Shown: piece by piece, positions 1-8,476 of the stretch
Position numbering within the stretch: position 1 is the stretch's first letter
Layout of the letters: the number at the start of each line of letters is the position of its first letter
Source of the DNA: Leisingera daeponensis DSM 23529
GTDB taxonomy: Bacteria > Pseudomonadota > Alphaproteobacteria > Rhodobacterales > Rhodobacteraceae
Reading direction: 5' to 3'
Length of the DNA: 64,000 nt
NCBI RefSeq assembly: GCF_000473145.1
Contig: NZ_KI421500.1
Coordinates: 1,550,225 to 1,614,224, forward strand
Notes under the pieces: generated by a model
Databases searched by the model: none
What the model saw: the letters and a program-made list of their open reading frames with translations, nothing else
What the model was told of the DNA's origin: nothing
Translations under genes and position numbers: made by a program

Positions 1-1718
1 TCGACCCTGGCCAGCTTGGCGCGGTAGTCCGCCATCGCCAGCGCAAGATCCATGTAGTCGGTGCCGTCCAGCACCGCCTGCAAATCGCCGGCGGCCTTGG
101 CCGGATCGCCGCCGCGGGCGGTTACCTCTGCCGCCTTGAGCGCCGCATCCAGCGGGCCGGTCAGCTCATCCGCGTCGCCCGGCAGCATCGCCAGCAGATC
201 TTCGGCAGCCTGCCTGGCCTCCAGATACGCCGGCATGGCGCGCAGCAGCGCCAGCGCGCCGGGCACCGCGGCCACGGCCTCGGGGTATTTCTGCGCGCCA
301 AGGGCCGTGTTTACCGGCTGTTGGAAATCATACCCGGCAGCCGCCGGATAGCGCTGCAGGATCTGCGCCATCTCGCGCCGCTCATCCACGACCTTCATGA
401 GCTGAAACAGCGCGTTGAGCTTGACGTGGTACTGAGGCGCGCCAGCGTCCTTGTCGAAGTTCCCGGCATCCGCCAGCGCCTTGTGCGCGTCCCAGGTGGC
501 GGTGAGGTCGGACAGTTCAGGCTCCGCCAGAACCTTCTTGAGTGCCTCGTATTTCTTCTCCAGCGCCTTGACGATCTGCTTGGAGCGGCTCTGGCGCATC
601 AGCACGCGGTTCGCATTTTCCCAGACCTTCAAATCCGCCATCGCCCCGGCAGGGTCATTGGTGCCCTTGAACTTCTGCTTGGCATCGGCCGCGGCCAAGG
701 CATCGCGGAACCCCTTGTCGGCCCTCAGCGACGCATCAAAGGTGCGCATGTAGCGGGCCAGCGCGCTGCGGTCCGGGGAGCTGTAGCCGATCAACTCCTG
801 CAGCAGCGCCTCGCCATCGGCGAACTTCTGTTCCTTATAGGCCTTTTTCTTGGCGTTTTTCAGGTGGTTGCGGTAGTCCTTGGCGTCGGGCACCATGCTG
901 GACAGGATAAAGTCGCAGCGGCCGTGGGTGTTTGCCATGTAGTCCGCCAGCAGCGCGTCAAAGCTGAGCGCCTTGGCCAAATCACCCTCGTCGCCGAGGT
1001 TGGCCTTCCAGCCCTCCAGCGCCGTTTTTGCAGCGCCGAAATCGCCGGTCTTGGAATGGCCTGCGGCGGTTTTCATCCGGGCGCTGCGGTCGGCCTCCGC
1101 AGTGTCCTTGGCGCCGCCGCTGAGCGCGGCAATCAGCGAGAGCGTGCCGCGGGTCCAGGTGTCGAAGAACAGGCCGTAGGTATTGGCGGCCTCCGCCCGG
1201 GCGGTGATATCCTTGGCCGAGGCCTCCACCGCCTCGAAATCGGAAACCGTGACCGCGGCGGCCATGGATTTGTGCGCGGCATTGATCCGCGTTTCGAGAT
1301 AGGTGAAGGCGCCCTGATCCAGGCTGTCGCGCACGGCGGCGAATTTCGCCTCAGCCGCCGCCAGGGCGGCCTGCGCCTTGTCCCGGGCCGCCGCGATGGC
1401 GGTCTGGGCGGTGACCTGAGCCGACAGTTCCTGGATATCGCTGCCGATCTGATCGAAGGCATCCGCGCCGCCGGCGCTGAGGATCTCCTTTTTCAGCGCC
1501 TTGCGCCCGCCCGCCAGGCTGCGCCGGGCGCCGGAGCTGAGCGCGGCAGGAATGGTGATCTTGGCCAGTTCCGCCAGCGCCGCCTTGCGCCGCAAGTCCA
1601 GATCCTCGTCCCCGGGCTCCGGCATATCCGGCATGGTCCAGGCCTTGATGGCATAAAACCGTTCGGCCCACTGGCGGATGGCCGGGTTGTTGGCGAGCGG
1701 ATCCGGGGTATTGGCCAT
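1..1718 (-). CDS. Large alanine-rich helical protein of unknown function (3' end beyond window)
   Basis: I read this frame from an ATG at 1718, preceded by the Shine-Dalgarno-like GAGGTGAT, and it stays open to the left edge, so at least 572 residues are present and the C-terminus is missing. It begins MANTPDPLANNPAIRQWAER. The rest is rich in Ala, Lys, Asp, Glu and Leu, with long predicted helices and almost no cysteine. There is no signal peptide, membrane segment or catalytic motif that I recognise, so it is probably cytoplasmic. The pattern suggests a helical-bundle or coiled-coil scaffold, but I cannot assign a family. It is divergent from the Bcr/CflA exporter, with 181 bp between them. 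The gene is convincing because of its length, codon use and start signal; its function is unknown. Confidence 0.8.
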   Translation of the reverse strand, partial: MANTPDPLANNPAIRQWAERFYAIKAWTMPDMPEPGDEDLDLRRKAALAELAKITIPAALSSGARRSLAGGRKALKKEILSAGGADAFDQIGSDIQELSAQVTAQTAIAAARDKAQAALAAAEAKFAAVRDSLDQGAFTYLETRINAAHKSMAAAVTVSDFEAVEASAKDITARAEAANTYGLFFDTWTRGTLSLIAALSGGAKDTAEADRSARMKTAAGHSKTGDFGAAKTALEGWKANLGDEGDLAKALSFDALLADYMANTHGRCDFILSSMVPDAKDYRNHLKNAKKKAYKEQKFADGEALLQELIGYSSPDRSALARYMRTFDASLRADKGFRDALAAADAKQKFKGTNDPAGAMADLKVWENANRVLMRQSRSKQIVKALEKKYEALKKVLAEPELSDLTATWDAHKALADAGNFDKDAGAPQYHVKLNALFQLMKVVDERREMAQILQRYPAAAGYDFQQPVNTALGAQKYPEAVAAVPGALALLRAMPAYLEARQAAEDLLAMLPGDADELTGPLDAALKAAEVTARGGDPAKAAGDLQAVLDGTDYMDLALAMADYRAKLARV

Positions 1719-1899
1719 GTATCACCTCAACACAACAAAATGGCGGCCCTGGGGGAATGCGCGGAAATATGCGCTGCCTGAGCAACCATAGGTGAGGCCG
1801 CGAATTTCTTGCAAGGATCTTTTGACGCGGCGTAACCCCTGTGCGCCGCTGCACATGGCACAGATGGACAACACCCGCCGACTGCTCTAACCGGATTGT

Positions 1900-3111
1900 A
1901 TGTCCACATATGATACCCGGGCCGCCGGCCAGCGGACGCCTCCGCGCATCTTTACCCTGATCCTGCTGGCAGGCCTCTCGGCGCTTGGCATGAACCTGCA
2001 TCTGCCGTCGCTGGCAGGCATGTCGGAGTATTATGCGGTCGACTACCGGGTGATGCAGCTGTCGGTGGCACTGTATCTGGCGGGCAACGCGGTGGTGCAG
2101 ATCTTTGTCGGGCCGATCTCTGACCAGATGGGACGGCGGCCGGTGATCCTGACCAGCATCGCGCTGTTCCTTCTGGCGACGCTGGGCTGCATCTATGCGC
2201 CGACGGCGGAGGTATTCCTGATGTTCCGGGTGGCGCAGACGGCGGTGGCGGCCACCATGGTGCTGAGCCGCGCCGCGGTGCGCGATCTTTATGACACCAA
2301 CGAAGCGGCCAGCATGATCGGCTATGTCACCATGGGCATGGCAATCGTGCCGATGATCGGCCCGGCGATCGGCGGTTTTCTGGATCAGTGGATGGGCTGG
2401 AAGGCCAATTTCTGGATGCTGTTCCTGGTCGGCGCGGCGACGCTGATGATCACCTTCACCGATTTCGGCGAAACCGCGCACAAGAGCGGCAAGACGCTGG
2501 TGGCGCAGTTCCTCGAATATCCCGAGCTGCTGCGCTCGCCGCGGTTCTGGGGCTATTCGCTGTCCTCGGGTCTCGCCTCGGGGGCGTTCTTTGCCTACCT
2601 GGGCGGAGCGCCGTTTGTCGGCACCGAGATTTACGGGCTGAGCACGGCGGAACTGGGCGTTTACTTCTCAGCGCCTGCGGTGGGGTATTTCGCCGGCAAC
2701 TTCATCTCCGGCCGCTACTCCATGCGGCTGGGGGTCAACCGCATGGTGCTGTGGGGCTGCGTGATCAACGGCGGCGGGGTGCTGCTGTCTCTGCTGATTG
2801 CGATGGCAGGCGCGGACAGTGTGATGACCTTCTTCGGTCTCATGTGCTTTGTCGGGCTGGGAAATGGCATGGCGATCCCCAATGCCACAGCAGGCGCGAT
2901 TTCGGTGCGGCCGCATCTGGCGGGCACGGCCTCGGGCCTCAGCGGCGCGATCATGATCGGTGCGGGCGCGGCGCTCAGCGCCTTTGCGGGGATGCTGCTG
3001 GTGCCCGGTTCGACCGCGGTGCCGCTGCTGGTGGTCATGTTTGCCACGGCCGCCAGCGGGCTGATTGCGATCCTGCTGGTGGTCTGGCGGGAGCGGCAGA
3101 TCCGCGCTTAA
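1900..3111 (+). CDS. Bcr/CflA family MFS drug-efflux transporter
   Basis: This 403-residue protein has about 12 hydrophobic segments and the major-facilitator motif A GPISDQMGRRPV between TM2 and TM3. The TM5 region carries GPAIGG, the antiporter motif C typical of drug:H+ exporters. The N-terminal half, with its FTLILLAGLSALGMNLHLP opening, is characteristic of the Bcr/CflA subfamily, which exports bicyclomycin, chloramphenicol, sulfonamides or small metabolites across the inner membrane by proton antiport. Length matches the family (about 400). The substrate cannot be read from the sequence. It is transcribed alone; the ScfR-like regulator follows 75 bp downstream with its own candidate operator. 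The start codon lacks a strong Shine-Dalgarno sequence. Confidence 0.9.
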   Translation: MSTYDTRAAGQRTPPRIFTLILLAGLSALGMNLHLPSLAGMSEYYAVDYRVMQLSVALYLAGNAVVQIFVGPISDQMGRRPVILTSIALFLLATLGCIYAPTAEVFLMFRVAQTAVAATMVLSRAAVRDLYDTNEAASMIGYVTMGMAIVPMIGPAIGGFLDQWMGWKANFWMLFLVGAATLMITFTDFGETAHKSGKTLVAQFLEYPELLRSPRFWGYSLSSGLASGAFFAYLGGAPFVGTEIYGLSTAELGVYFSAPAVGYFAGNFISGRYSMRLGVNRMVLWGCVINGGGVLLSLLIAMAGADSVMTFFGLMCFVGLGNGMAIPNATAGAISVRPHLAGTASGLSGAIMIGAGAALSAFAGMLLVPGSTAVPLLVVMFATAASGLIAILLVVWRERQIRA

Positions 3112-3136
3112 ACGCCGCCGCGGCCTTGCAGGCGCC

Positions 3137-3178
3137 CCTTTGCAATTATACTGTTCGCAGGAGTTGGATTTGCAAAGG
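3137..3178. promoter_or_regulatory. Candidate ScfR/RamB-type operator (inverted CCTTTGCAA repeat)
   Basis: CCTTTGCAA at 3137-3145 and its exact inverse TTGCAAAGG at 3170-3178 lie just upstream of the regulator start at 3187. Their centres are 33 bp apart, about three helical turns. RamB-family regulators are known to bind TTTGCAAA-like sites, so autoregulation is a reasonable inference. The right half-site would overlap the ribosome-binding region. Confidence 0.5.
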
Positions 3179-3186
3179 CGCGCCCC

Positions 3187-4575
3187 ATGGCCACCCAGAA
3201 ACTTTATGCCGGCGCCAAGCTGCGCGAGATGCGGCAGCGGCTGGAGCTGACGCAGAAGGATTTCGCCGCCAAGCTGGGCGTCTCCCTGCCCTATCTGAAC
3301 CAGATGGAGAACAACAACCGCCCGGTGTCGACCACGGTGGTGCTGGCGCTGGCGCAAGAGTTCGGCATGGATGTGACCGAGCTGAGCGCGGGCGACAGCG
3401 AGCGGCTGGTCAGCGATATGCGCGAGGCGATGGCGGATCCGGTGTTTGCCGATGACGCGCCGCCGCTGGCGGATCTGCGGCTGACGGCCTCAAACGCGCC
3501 GGCGCTGGCGCGGGCCTTTCTGGCGCTGCACCGGGCCTACCGTCAGACGCATGAGCGCCTGGCCTCCCTGGACGAGGCGCTGGGACGGGAGGATGCCCGC
3601 ATTCAGGCCTCCCCTTGGGAAGAAGTGCGCGATTTCTTCCATTACTGCGATAACTACATCGACGCGGTGGATCACGCGGCAGAACGGTTTGCCGCCACCA
3701 GCGATATCCGCGCCGCGGCGGTGGCGGAGCTGGAGCGCGGCGGCGTTGCCGTGAAGCAGACCGAGATGGAGGGGCTGCGCCACTTCGATGCGGATACCGG
3801 CGTGCTGCATTTGTCCAACCGCTCCGCCCCGCAGACGCAGCTGTTCCAGATGCTGCTGCAAGTGGCGCTGCTGCGGCAGAACCAGCTGCTGGAGGCCACC
3901 CTCGACTTTGCAAAGTTCCAGAGCGAGGAGGCCCGCGCCATCGCCAAAATAGGCCTTGCCAACTACTTCGCCGGGGCCGCGCTGATGCCTTACAGGCGGT
4001 TCCTGGAGGCAGCGCAGGCCTGCCGCCATGACCTGGAGCTGCTGGCGATCCGCTTCGGCGCCTCGATCGAACAGATCGCGCACCGGCTGTCGACGATGCA
4101 GCGGCCCGGCGCCAAGGGGGTGCCGTTCTTCTTCGTGCGGGTCGATCAGGCGGGCACGATCACCAAGCGGCATTCGGCCACGCGGCTGCAGTTTGCCCGG
4201 TTCGGCGGCGCCTGCCCTTTGTGGAACGTGCATAGGGCATTTGAAACGCCGGGCCGGTTCCTGCGCCAGCTGGCGGAGACGCCGGACGGGGTGCGTTATA
4301 TCTCGCTGGCGCGGGATGTGTCCAAGCCCGGCGGCTCCTTCGGCGCGCCGGTCAGGCGCTATGCGATTGCGCTGGGGTGCGAGGTGCGCCATGCGGATGC
4401 GCTGGTCTATGCGGACAATCTGGATGTGAGCAACGACAGCGCCTATGAGCCGATCGGCATCTCCTGCCGCATCTGCGAGAGGAAGGACTGCCACCAGCGT
4501 TCGGTTCCGCCGCTGGAGCGGCGGCTGACCATCAACACCGATCAGCGCGGCGTGCTGCCCTATGAAGTCAGCTGA
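3187..4575 (+). CDS. ScfR/RamB-like short-chain fatty acyl-CoA transcriptional regulator
   Basis: This 462-residue protein has an XRE-type helix-turn-helix at the N-terminus (about residues 8-62, LREMRQRLELTQKDFAAKLG...). A long middle region follows, similar to the IrrE/ImmA-like part of RamB regulators. The C-terminal DUF2083-type segment carries a cysteine cluster, C427, C430 and C435 (CRICERKDC). Family members such as RamB and ScfR sense short-chain acyl-CoA and control acetate or propionate metabolism, including the glyoxylate and methylcitrate pathways. No such pathway gene is adjacent here, so its targets are probably elsewhere. A TTTGCAA inverted repeat directly upstream suggests autoregulation. 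The family call is firm; the ligand is inferred. Confidence 0.87.
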   Translation: MATQKLYAGAKLREMRQRLELTQKDFAAKLGVSLPYLNQMENNNRPVSTTVVLALAQEFGMDVTELSAGDSERLVSDMREAMADPVFADDAPPLADLRLTASNAPALARAFLALHRAYRQTHERLASLDEALGREDARIQASPWEEVRDFFHYCDNYIDAVDHAAERFAATSDIRAAAVAELERGGVAVKQTEMEGLRHFDADTGVLHLSNRSAPQTQLFQMLLQVALLRQNQLLEATLDFAKFQSEEARAIAKIGLANYFAGAALMPYRRFLEAAQACRHDLELLAIRFGASIEQIAHRLSTMQRPGAKGVPFFFVRVDQAGTITKRHSATRLQFARFGGACPLWNVHRAFETPGRFLRQLAETPDGVRYISLARDVSKPGGSFGAPVRRYAIALGCEVRHADALVYADNLDVSNDSAYEPIGISCRICERKDCHQRSVPPLERRLTINTDQRGVLPYEVS

Positions 4576-4620
4576 CGCCGCGGCTGGCCCGCGGCTGCCG
4601 CGCGCCCTAGGTTAGGGATC

Positions 4621-5448
4621 ATGGCAGCATTTGAACAACTGGTCCTGTCCGGCGGCGGATGCCGCTGTTTCTGGCAGGGCGGCTTCCTGCACGTGGTGCA
4701 GGATGCGCTGCCGCTGAGACCTGTCCGGGTGACCGGAGTGTCCGGCGGCGCGCTGACGCTCGCCGGGTTTCTGGCCGGCCGCGGCGAGCGGGTGCTGGCA
4801 GAGATGAAGGACGCTTTCCGCAAGACAAGCAGCAACATCAGCTGGCACCAGCCCGGCGAGGGCGGGCTGACCCCGCACCAGCGGGTCTATGGGGAGGTGG
4901 TTACCCGGGCGCTGGACGGCGATGCGATGGCGCGGGTGGCCGCCGGGCCGCAGGCGCAGATCCTGCTGGGGCATCCGCCGTCGCACCGCTGGGCGCGGCT
5001 GACCGGCAGCCTGGCCACGCTGGCCTATGAGGCGGAGCTGCATCTGGTCGGCTCGCCGCATTTCAACTGGGCGGAGCGGATTGGCGTCACCTCCAGCCTG
5101 GTGGACGCAAATGCCGCGGCGCGCGACGGCAGGCTGGCCGATCTGGTGCGGTTTGCCGCCACCATCCCGCCGGTGTTCGCGCCGCCGCGCTGGAACGGGC
5201 GGGCGGTGATCGACGGCGGCATGGCCGATCAGGCGCCGATGCCGGAGCCGGACGAGGGGCGCACGCTGGTGCTGCTGACCCGCAAGTACAAGCGCCTGCC
5301 GGAGGTGGCGGGACGGCTGTATGTTGCGCCTGAAGAAGAAGTGCCCGCGGACAAGATCGACTTTACCGATCCGGCGAAGATCCAGGCGACCTGGGATGCC
5401 GGGCTGGCGGCGGGCGAAGCGTTCCTGCGGGAGCTGTCAAAGACGTGA
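4621..5448 (+). CDS. Patatin-like phospholipase
   Basis: This 275-residue protein opens with the patatin oxyanion loop SGGGCRC (residues 10-16). It carries the nucleophile elbow GVSGG with Ser41, and the second catalytic residue Asp198 in the motif DGG (VIDGGMADQAP). This Ser-Asp dyad is diagnostic for patatin-type acyl hydrolases, which release fatty acids from phospholipids or other esters. There is no signal peptide or membrane segment, so a cytoplasmic or peripheral membrane location is expected. It starts 45 bp after the ScfR-like regulator on the same strand and may be cotranscribed, which would suit a link to acyl metabolism; that link is inference. Confidence 0.88.
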   Translation: MAAFEQLVLSGGGCRCFWQGGFLHVVQDALPLRPVRVTGVSGGALTLAGFLAGRGERVLAEMKDAFRKTSSNISWHQPGEGGLTPHQRVYGEVVTRALDGDAMARVAAGPQAQILLGHPPSHRWARLTGSLATLAYEAELHLVGSPHFNWAERIGVTSSLVDANAAARDGRLADLVRFAATIPPVFAPPRWNGRAVIDGGMADQAPMPEPDEGRTLVLLTRKYKRLPEVAGRLYVAPEEEVPADKIDFTDPAKIQATWDAGLAAGEAFLRELSKT

Positions 5449-5493
5449 CCGCCGCGGCAGCCGCCCTGAACCTTTCTAAAGGCCGGGGGCGTG

Positions 5494-5991
5494 TCATCCC
5501 TCCGGAACGTGCCGCAGGATGTCGAAGCCTTCCTCTGCCGTTGGTTCGCTGTAGTGCGCGGAGAAACGGCGGAACTGCGCCTCTGTCGGAGCAAAGGGAT
5601 GGCTGCCGTCCGCATTGCGCTGCCGCAGCCTGGCCAGGCAGAGGTCATCGGGCACTGCCAGCAGATGCAGCTGATGCGCGGCGCTGGTTTGATCCAGGAT
5701 ACCACGCATCCAGGCACGCGTTTCCGCCGTGTTTGCGGGAAAGTCCAGGACTACCGAGACGCCCGCGTCCAGCAGTGACACAACGTGCGGCGCCATCCTG
5801 CTGCGCAGCCGGGACGCAAATCGCAGATAATCCTGCGCCGTGGACATTTCCGGGCCGAAAAGGGTGCTGAGCCACTGATCCTCGGCAATCAGAACGGTGC
5901 CGTCCGCGCGGGCTAGGCTGGCGGCCAGCGTCGACTTTCCGGACGCCATCATGCCGCAAAACAGATGCAGTACGGGGGATCTTCCAGACAT
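5494..5991 (-). CDS. P-loop kinase-like ATP-binding protein (AAA_33 type)
   Basis: This 165-residue protein has a Walker A motif GMMASGKST at residues 13-21 with Lys19. Further on are a candidate Walker B-like VVLDFPAN and a lid region rich in arginine (LCLARLRQRN). This is the architecture of small P-loop kinases and phosphotransferases of the AAA_33 type (related to polynucleotide kinase, chloramphenicol phosphotransferase and zeta toxin). Such proteins phosphorylate small molecules or nucleic-acid ends, but I cannot deduce the substrate. The ATG at 5991 has GAGG upstream. No antitoxin-like gene is adjacent, which argues against a toxin-antitoxin pair. It is convergent with the patatin gene. 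Confidence 0.8.
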   Translation of the reverse strand: MSGRSPVLHLFCGMMASGKSTLAASLARADGTVLIAEDQWLSTLFGPEMSTAQDYLRFASRLRSRMAPHVVSLLDAGVSVVLDFPANTAETRAWMRGILDQTSAAHQLHLLAVPDDLCLARLRQRNADGSHPFAPTEAQFRRFSAHYSEPTAEEGFDILRHVPEG

Positions 5992-6185
5992 TGTATCAGC
6001 CTCGTCAGACGCAAACGCACAAAGCGTTCGCAGCGGTTCTCCACCCGGCCCGGCGTGTCAAACCTGGATCGCAATCCGGTTGAGGCTGCACAGCGCGGCT
6101 GTCTGAACCACGGTATTCATGCGGAAGAGATGCCGCATTCCTGCCTGTCTGTCCATGGGAACCAGCGATTGTGCCGATACGGCAG

Positions 6186-6211
6186 GAAAAAGGGGCGCCG
6201 CTGACGCCCCT
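6186..6211 (-). terminator. Rho-independent terminator of ydcH-like gene
   Basis: Read on the minus strand, a GGGGCG/CGCCCC stem with a short loop is followed by a run of five T residues. It lies 25-50 bp past the stop codon of the YdcH-family gene. Confidence 0.75.
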
Positions 6212-6235
6212 ATCCCAAGGTGTTCCCTAAAGGCC

Positions 6236-6475
6236 TTACGCTTTGGACAGGATCCCCCAGATCTCATCCTTCAGCGCGGCGCGCTGTTTGCGCAGGTCGG
6301 TCTCGGCTTGAGCGCTGACCGGCTCCACGTTGGTTTCCGCGCGGTGCACGGCGCGGTTCACCTCGTGGTATTCATCCGCCAGCTTGGCGAAATGCGCGTC
6401 GGACTGTTTCAGCTGGCTCATCACAGCTGCTTTTTCCGGGAATTCCTCGGCCAGTTCATGGGGAGTATTGGACAC
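6236..6475 (-). CDS. YdcH family (DUF465) small helical protein
   Basis: This 79-residue acidic protein is predicted to be a helical hairpin. The central KLADEYHEVNRAVHRAE followed by a short break and LRKQRAALKDEIW is the recognisable DUF465/YdcH pattern, common in alphaproteobacteria. Its molecular role is not established. The start is a GTG at 6475 with AGGAG placed about 10 nt upstream. The gene is monocistronic, with a terminator immediately downstream and a 175-bp gap to the betA stop on the other side. Confidence 0.85.
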   Translation of the reverse strand: MSNTPHELAEEFPEKAAVMSQLKQSDAHFAKLADEYHEVNRAVHRAETNVEPVSAQAETDLRKQRAALKDEIWGILSKA

Positions 6476-6599
6476 CTGCTCGCTCCTTTTTCCTAGGGTC
6501 GGTTGCAGATTATGCGGTGCCCTGCCCCGCCACTTTGACGCGGATCAAAAGATGTGCGCGGCGCGCTGATTTTCGGAAAGAATTTTTGCAGCAAATAAG

Positions 6600-6633
6600 C
6601 CGCCCGCACAAAGGGGAGGTGGCGGGCGGCTTG
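6600..6633 (-). terminator. Terminator of the choline operon (after betA)
   Basis: GCCGCCCGC and GCGGGCGGC form a 9-bp stem around a loop of about 16 nt, 18 bp beyond the betA stop. The minus-strand tail is AT-rich (TTATTTGC) rather than a clean T-run, so the terminator may be only moderately strong. Confidence 0.6.
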
Positions 6634-6650
6634 CTGGCTTGGCAGCAGGA

Positions 6651-8306
6651 TCAGCGCTGCGCTTCGCGCCAGTTCGGGTTGAACCACGGCTCTGCGTTGG
6701 AGGACGGCAGGCGGCGGCCCAGGATGTGGTCGGAGGCCTTCTCGCCCGTCATGATCGAGGGGCCGTTGAGGTTGCCATTGGTGATGCGCGGGAAGATCGA
6801 GCTGTCGGCGACGCGCAAGCCGTCGACGCCGATCACGCGGCATTCCGGGTCCACGACAGCCATCGGATCATCAACGCTGCCCATCTTGCAGGTGCCGCAG
6901 GGGTGATAGGCGCTTTCCACATGCTCGCGCAGGAAGCCGTCGATCTCGTCGTCGGTCTGCAGGTGCTCGCCGGGCTGGATCTCGTGCTTGAGGAAGGGCT
7001 TCATCGCGTCCTGAGCAAAGATCTCGCGCGTCAGGCGCACGCATTTGCGGAAGTCGATCCAGTCCTGCTCGGTCGACATGTAGTTGAACAGGATGTTCGG
7101 CGCGTCCTTGGGATCGGCGGAGGCCAGCGTGACCTCGCCGCGCGAGGGCGAACGCATCGGGCCGACGTGGGCCTGGAAGCCATGCCCCTCTGCCGCCGCC
7201 TGGCCGTCGTAGCGGACTGCGATCGGCAGGAAGTGGTACTGGATGTCCGGGTAGTCGACGCCCTTGTCGGAGCGGATGAAAGCGGCGCTTTCGAACTGGT
7301 TGGAGGCGCCCAGGCCGGTTTTGGTGAACATCCACTGGGCCCCGACCAGGCCCTTGCCCAGAAGGTTCCAGTATTTGAACAGGGTGATCGGCTGCTTGCA
7401 GGCGAACTGGAAGTAGAATTCCAGGTGGTCCTGCAGGTTCTGGCCGACGCCGGGGCGGTCGGCGACCACGCCGATGCCGTGTTCGGCCAGATGCTTGGCC
7501 GGGCCGATGCCGGAGAGCATCAGCATCTTGGGGGAGTTCAGCGAGGAGGCCGCCAGGATCACCTCGGCATTGGCGCGGATCACCTCGACCTTGCCGCCGC
7601 GTTCGATCTCGACACCCACGGCGCGGCCGTCCTCGATCACCACCTTGCGGGCGAAGGCGCGGATCAGGCCGCAGTTTTCACGCTTCAGCGCGGGCTTCAG
7701 ATAGGCGTTGGCGGCGGACCAGCGGCGGCCCTTGTAGACCGTCATCTCCATCGGGCCGAAGCCTTCCTGCTGCGCGCCGTTGTAGTCGGAGGTGACCGGG
7801 TAGCCGGCCTGTTCGCCCGCCTTGACGAAGGCGTCATGCAGCGGGTTGTCGCGGGGGCCGCGGGTCACATGCAGCGGGCCGTCCTTGCCGCGCCAGTCCG
7901 GGTCGCCGCCGTGGCCGCGGTCGTTCCAGGTTTCCATGCGCTTGAAGTAGGGCAGCACGTCGGCATAGGACCAGCCGGCAGCGCCGGACTCGGCCCAGTG
8001 GTTGTAGTCGCCCGCATGGCCGCGCACGTAGACCATGCCGTTGATCGAGGAGGAGCCGCCGATCACCTTGCCGCGCGGGCAGACCAGTTCACGCCCGCCC
8101 AGATGCGGTTCGGGCTGGGATTTGTAGCCCCAGTCATACAGCGGCATGTTCATCGGGTAGCTGAGCGCGCCCGGCATCTGGATAAACGGCCCGGCATCGG
8201 TGCCGCCGTGTTCGATCACCAAGACCTTCTTGCCGGCCTCGCTGAGCCGGTAGGCCATGGCACAGCCCGCAGAGCCGGCGCCGACAATCACATAATCCGC
8301 GTTCAT
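6651..8306 (-). CDS. betA: Choline dehydrogenase
   Basis: This 551-residue GMC oxidoreductase has the N-terminal FAD-binding motif GAGSAG at residues 9-14. It carries the GMC signature [18 protein letters not shown], a second GMC signature region around [18 protein letters not shown], and the C-terminal [13 protein letters not shown] active-site segment. It oxidises choline to betaine aldehyde at the membrane, feeding electrons to the respiratory chain. Length matches E. coli BetA (556). I chose the ATG at 8306, which has GGAGAGAAG upstream; an in-frame start further upstream at 8438 would add an unconserved tail. It is the last gene of the betC-betB-betA run and is separated from betB by a large hairpin. 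Confidence 0.95.
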   Translation of the reverse strand: MNADYVIVGAGSAGCAMAYRLSEAGKKVLVIEHGGTDAGPFIQMPGALSYPMNMPLYDWGYKSQPEPHLGGRELVCPRGKVIGGSSSINGMVYVRGHAGDYNHWAESGAAGWSYADVLPYFKRMETWNDRGHGGDPDWRGKDGPLHVTRGPRDNPLHDAFVKAGEQAGYPVTSDYNGAQQEGFGPMEMTVYKGRRWSAANAYLKPALKRENCGLIRAFARKVVIEDGRAVGVEIERGGKVEVIRANAEVILAASSLNSPKMLMLSGIGPAKHLAEHGIGVVADRPGVGQNLQDHLEFYFQFACKQPITLFKYWNLLGKGLVGAQWMFTKTGLGASNQFESAAFIRSDKGVDYPDIQYHFLPIAVRYDGQAAAEGHGFQAHVGPMRSPSRGEVTLASADPKDAPNILFNYMSTEQDWIDFRKCVRLTREIFAQDAMKPFLKHEIQPGEHLQTDDEIDGFLREHVESAYHPCGTCKMGSVDDPMAVVDPECRVIGVDGLRVADSSIFPRITNGNLNGPSIMTGEKASDHILGRRLPSSNAEPWFNPNWREAQR

Positions 8307-8418
8307 TTCTTCTCTCCGTCGCTGAGACCGGGGGCTGCCCGCCTGCCCGGCTCTGCCTTGCATTTCCTGCCGGGGCCGCCCGCCTGGGCAGGCAGCTCCG
8401 GTTGTCTTGCGCCCTGCC

Positions 8419-8476
8419 CTGATTGCCCTATTGGGCAACGGGCGGGCGGGTGGGCGTTGCCCAATAGGGCAATCAG
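8419..8476. repeat. 21-bp perfect inverted repeat between betB and betA
   Basis: The left arm 8419-8439 and the right arm 8456-8476 are exact inverse copies over 21 nt, with a 16-nt G-rich spacer. The right arm includes the betB stop codon (8473-8475). In the operon mRNA this gives a very stable stem-loop directly after betB and 112 nt before the betA start. It lacks a T-run on the minus strand, so it could be a partial terminator, an RNA-processing site or a 3'-stabilising element that sets the betB/betA ratio. Confidence 0.8.

Noticed and set aside
321..1781. 486-codon plus-strand frame opposite the first gene
   Set aside because: The opposite strand has a real ribosome-binding site, start and coherent acidic helical protein. 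The plus frame is rich in Gly/Arg/Val typical of antisense translation.
5494..5991. Zeta-toxin of a toxin-antitoxin pair
   Set aside because: Although it has a similar P-loop, there is no adjacent small antitoxin gene, and the neighbours are unrelated.
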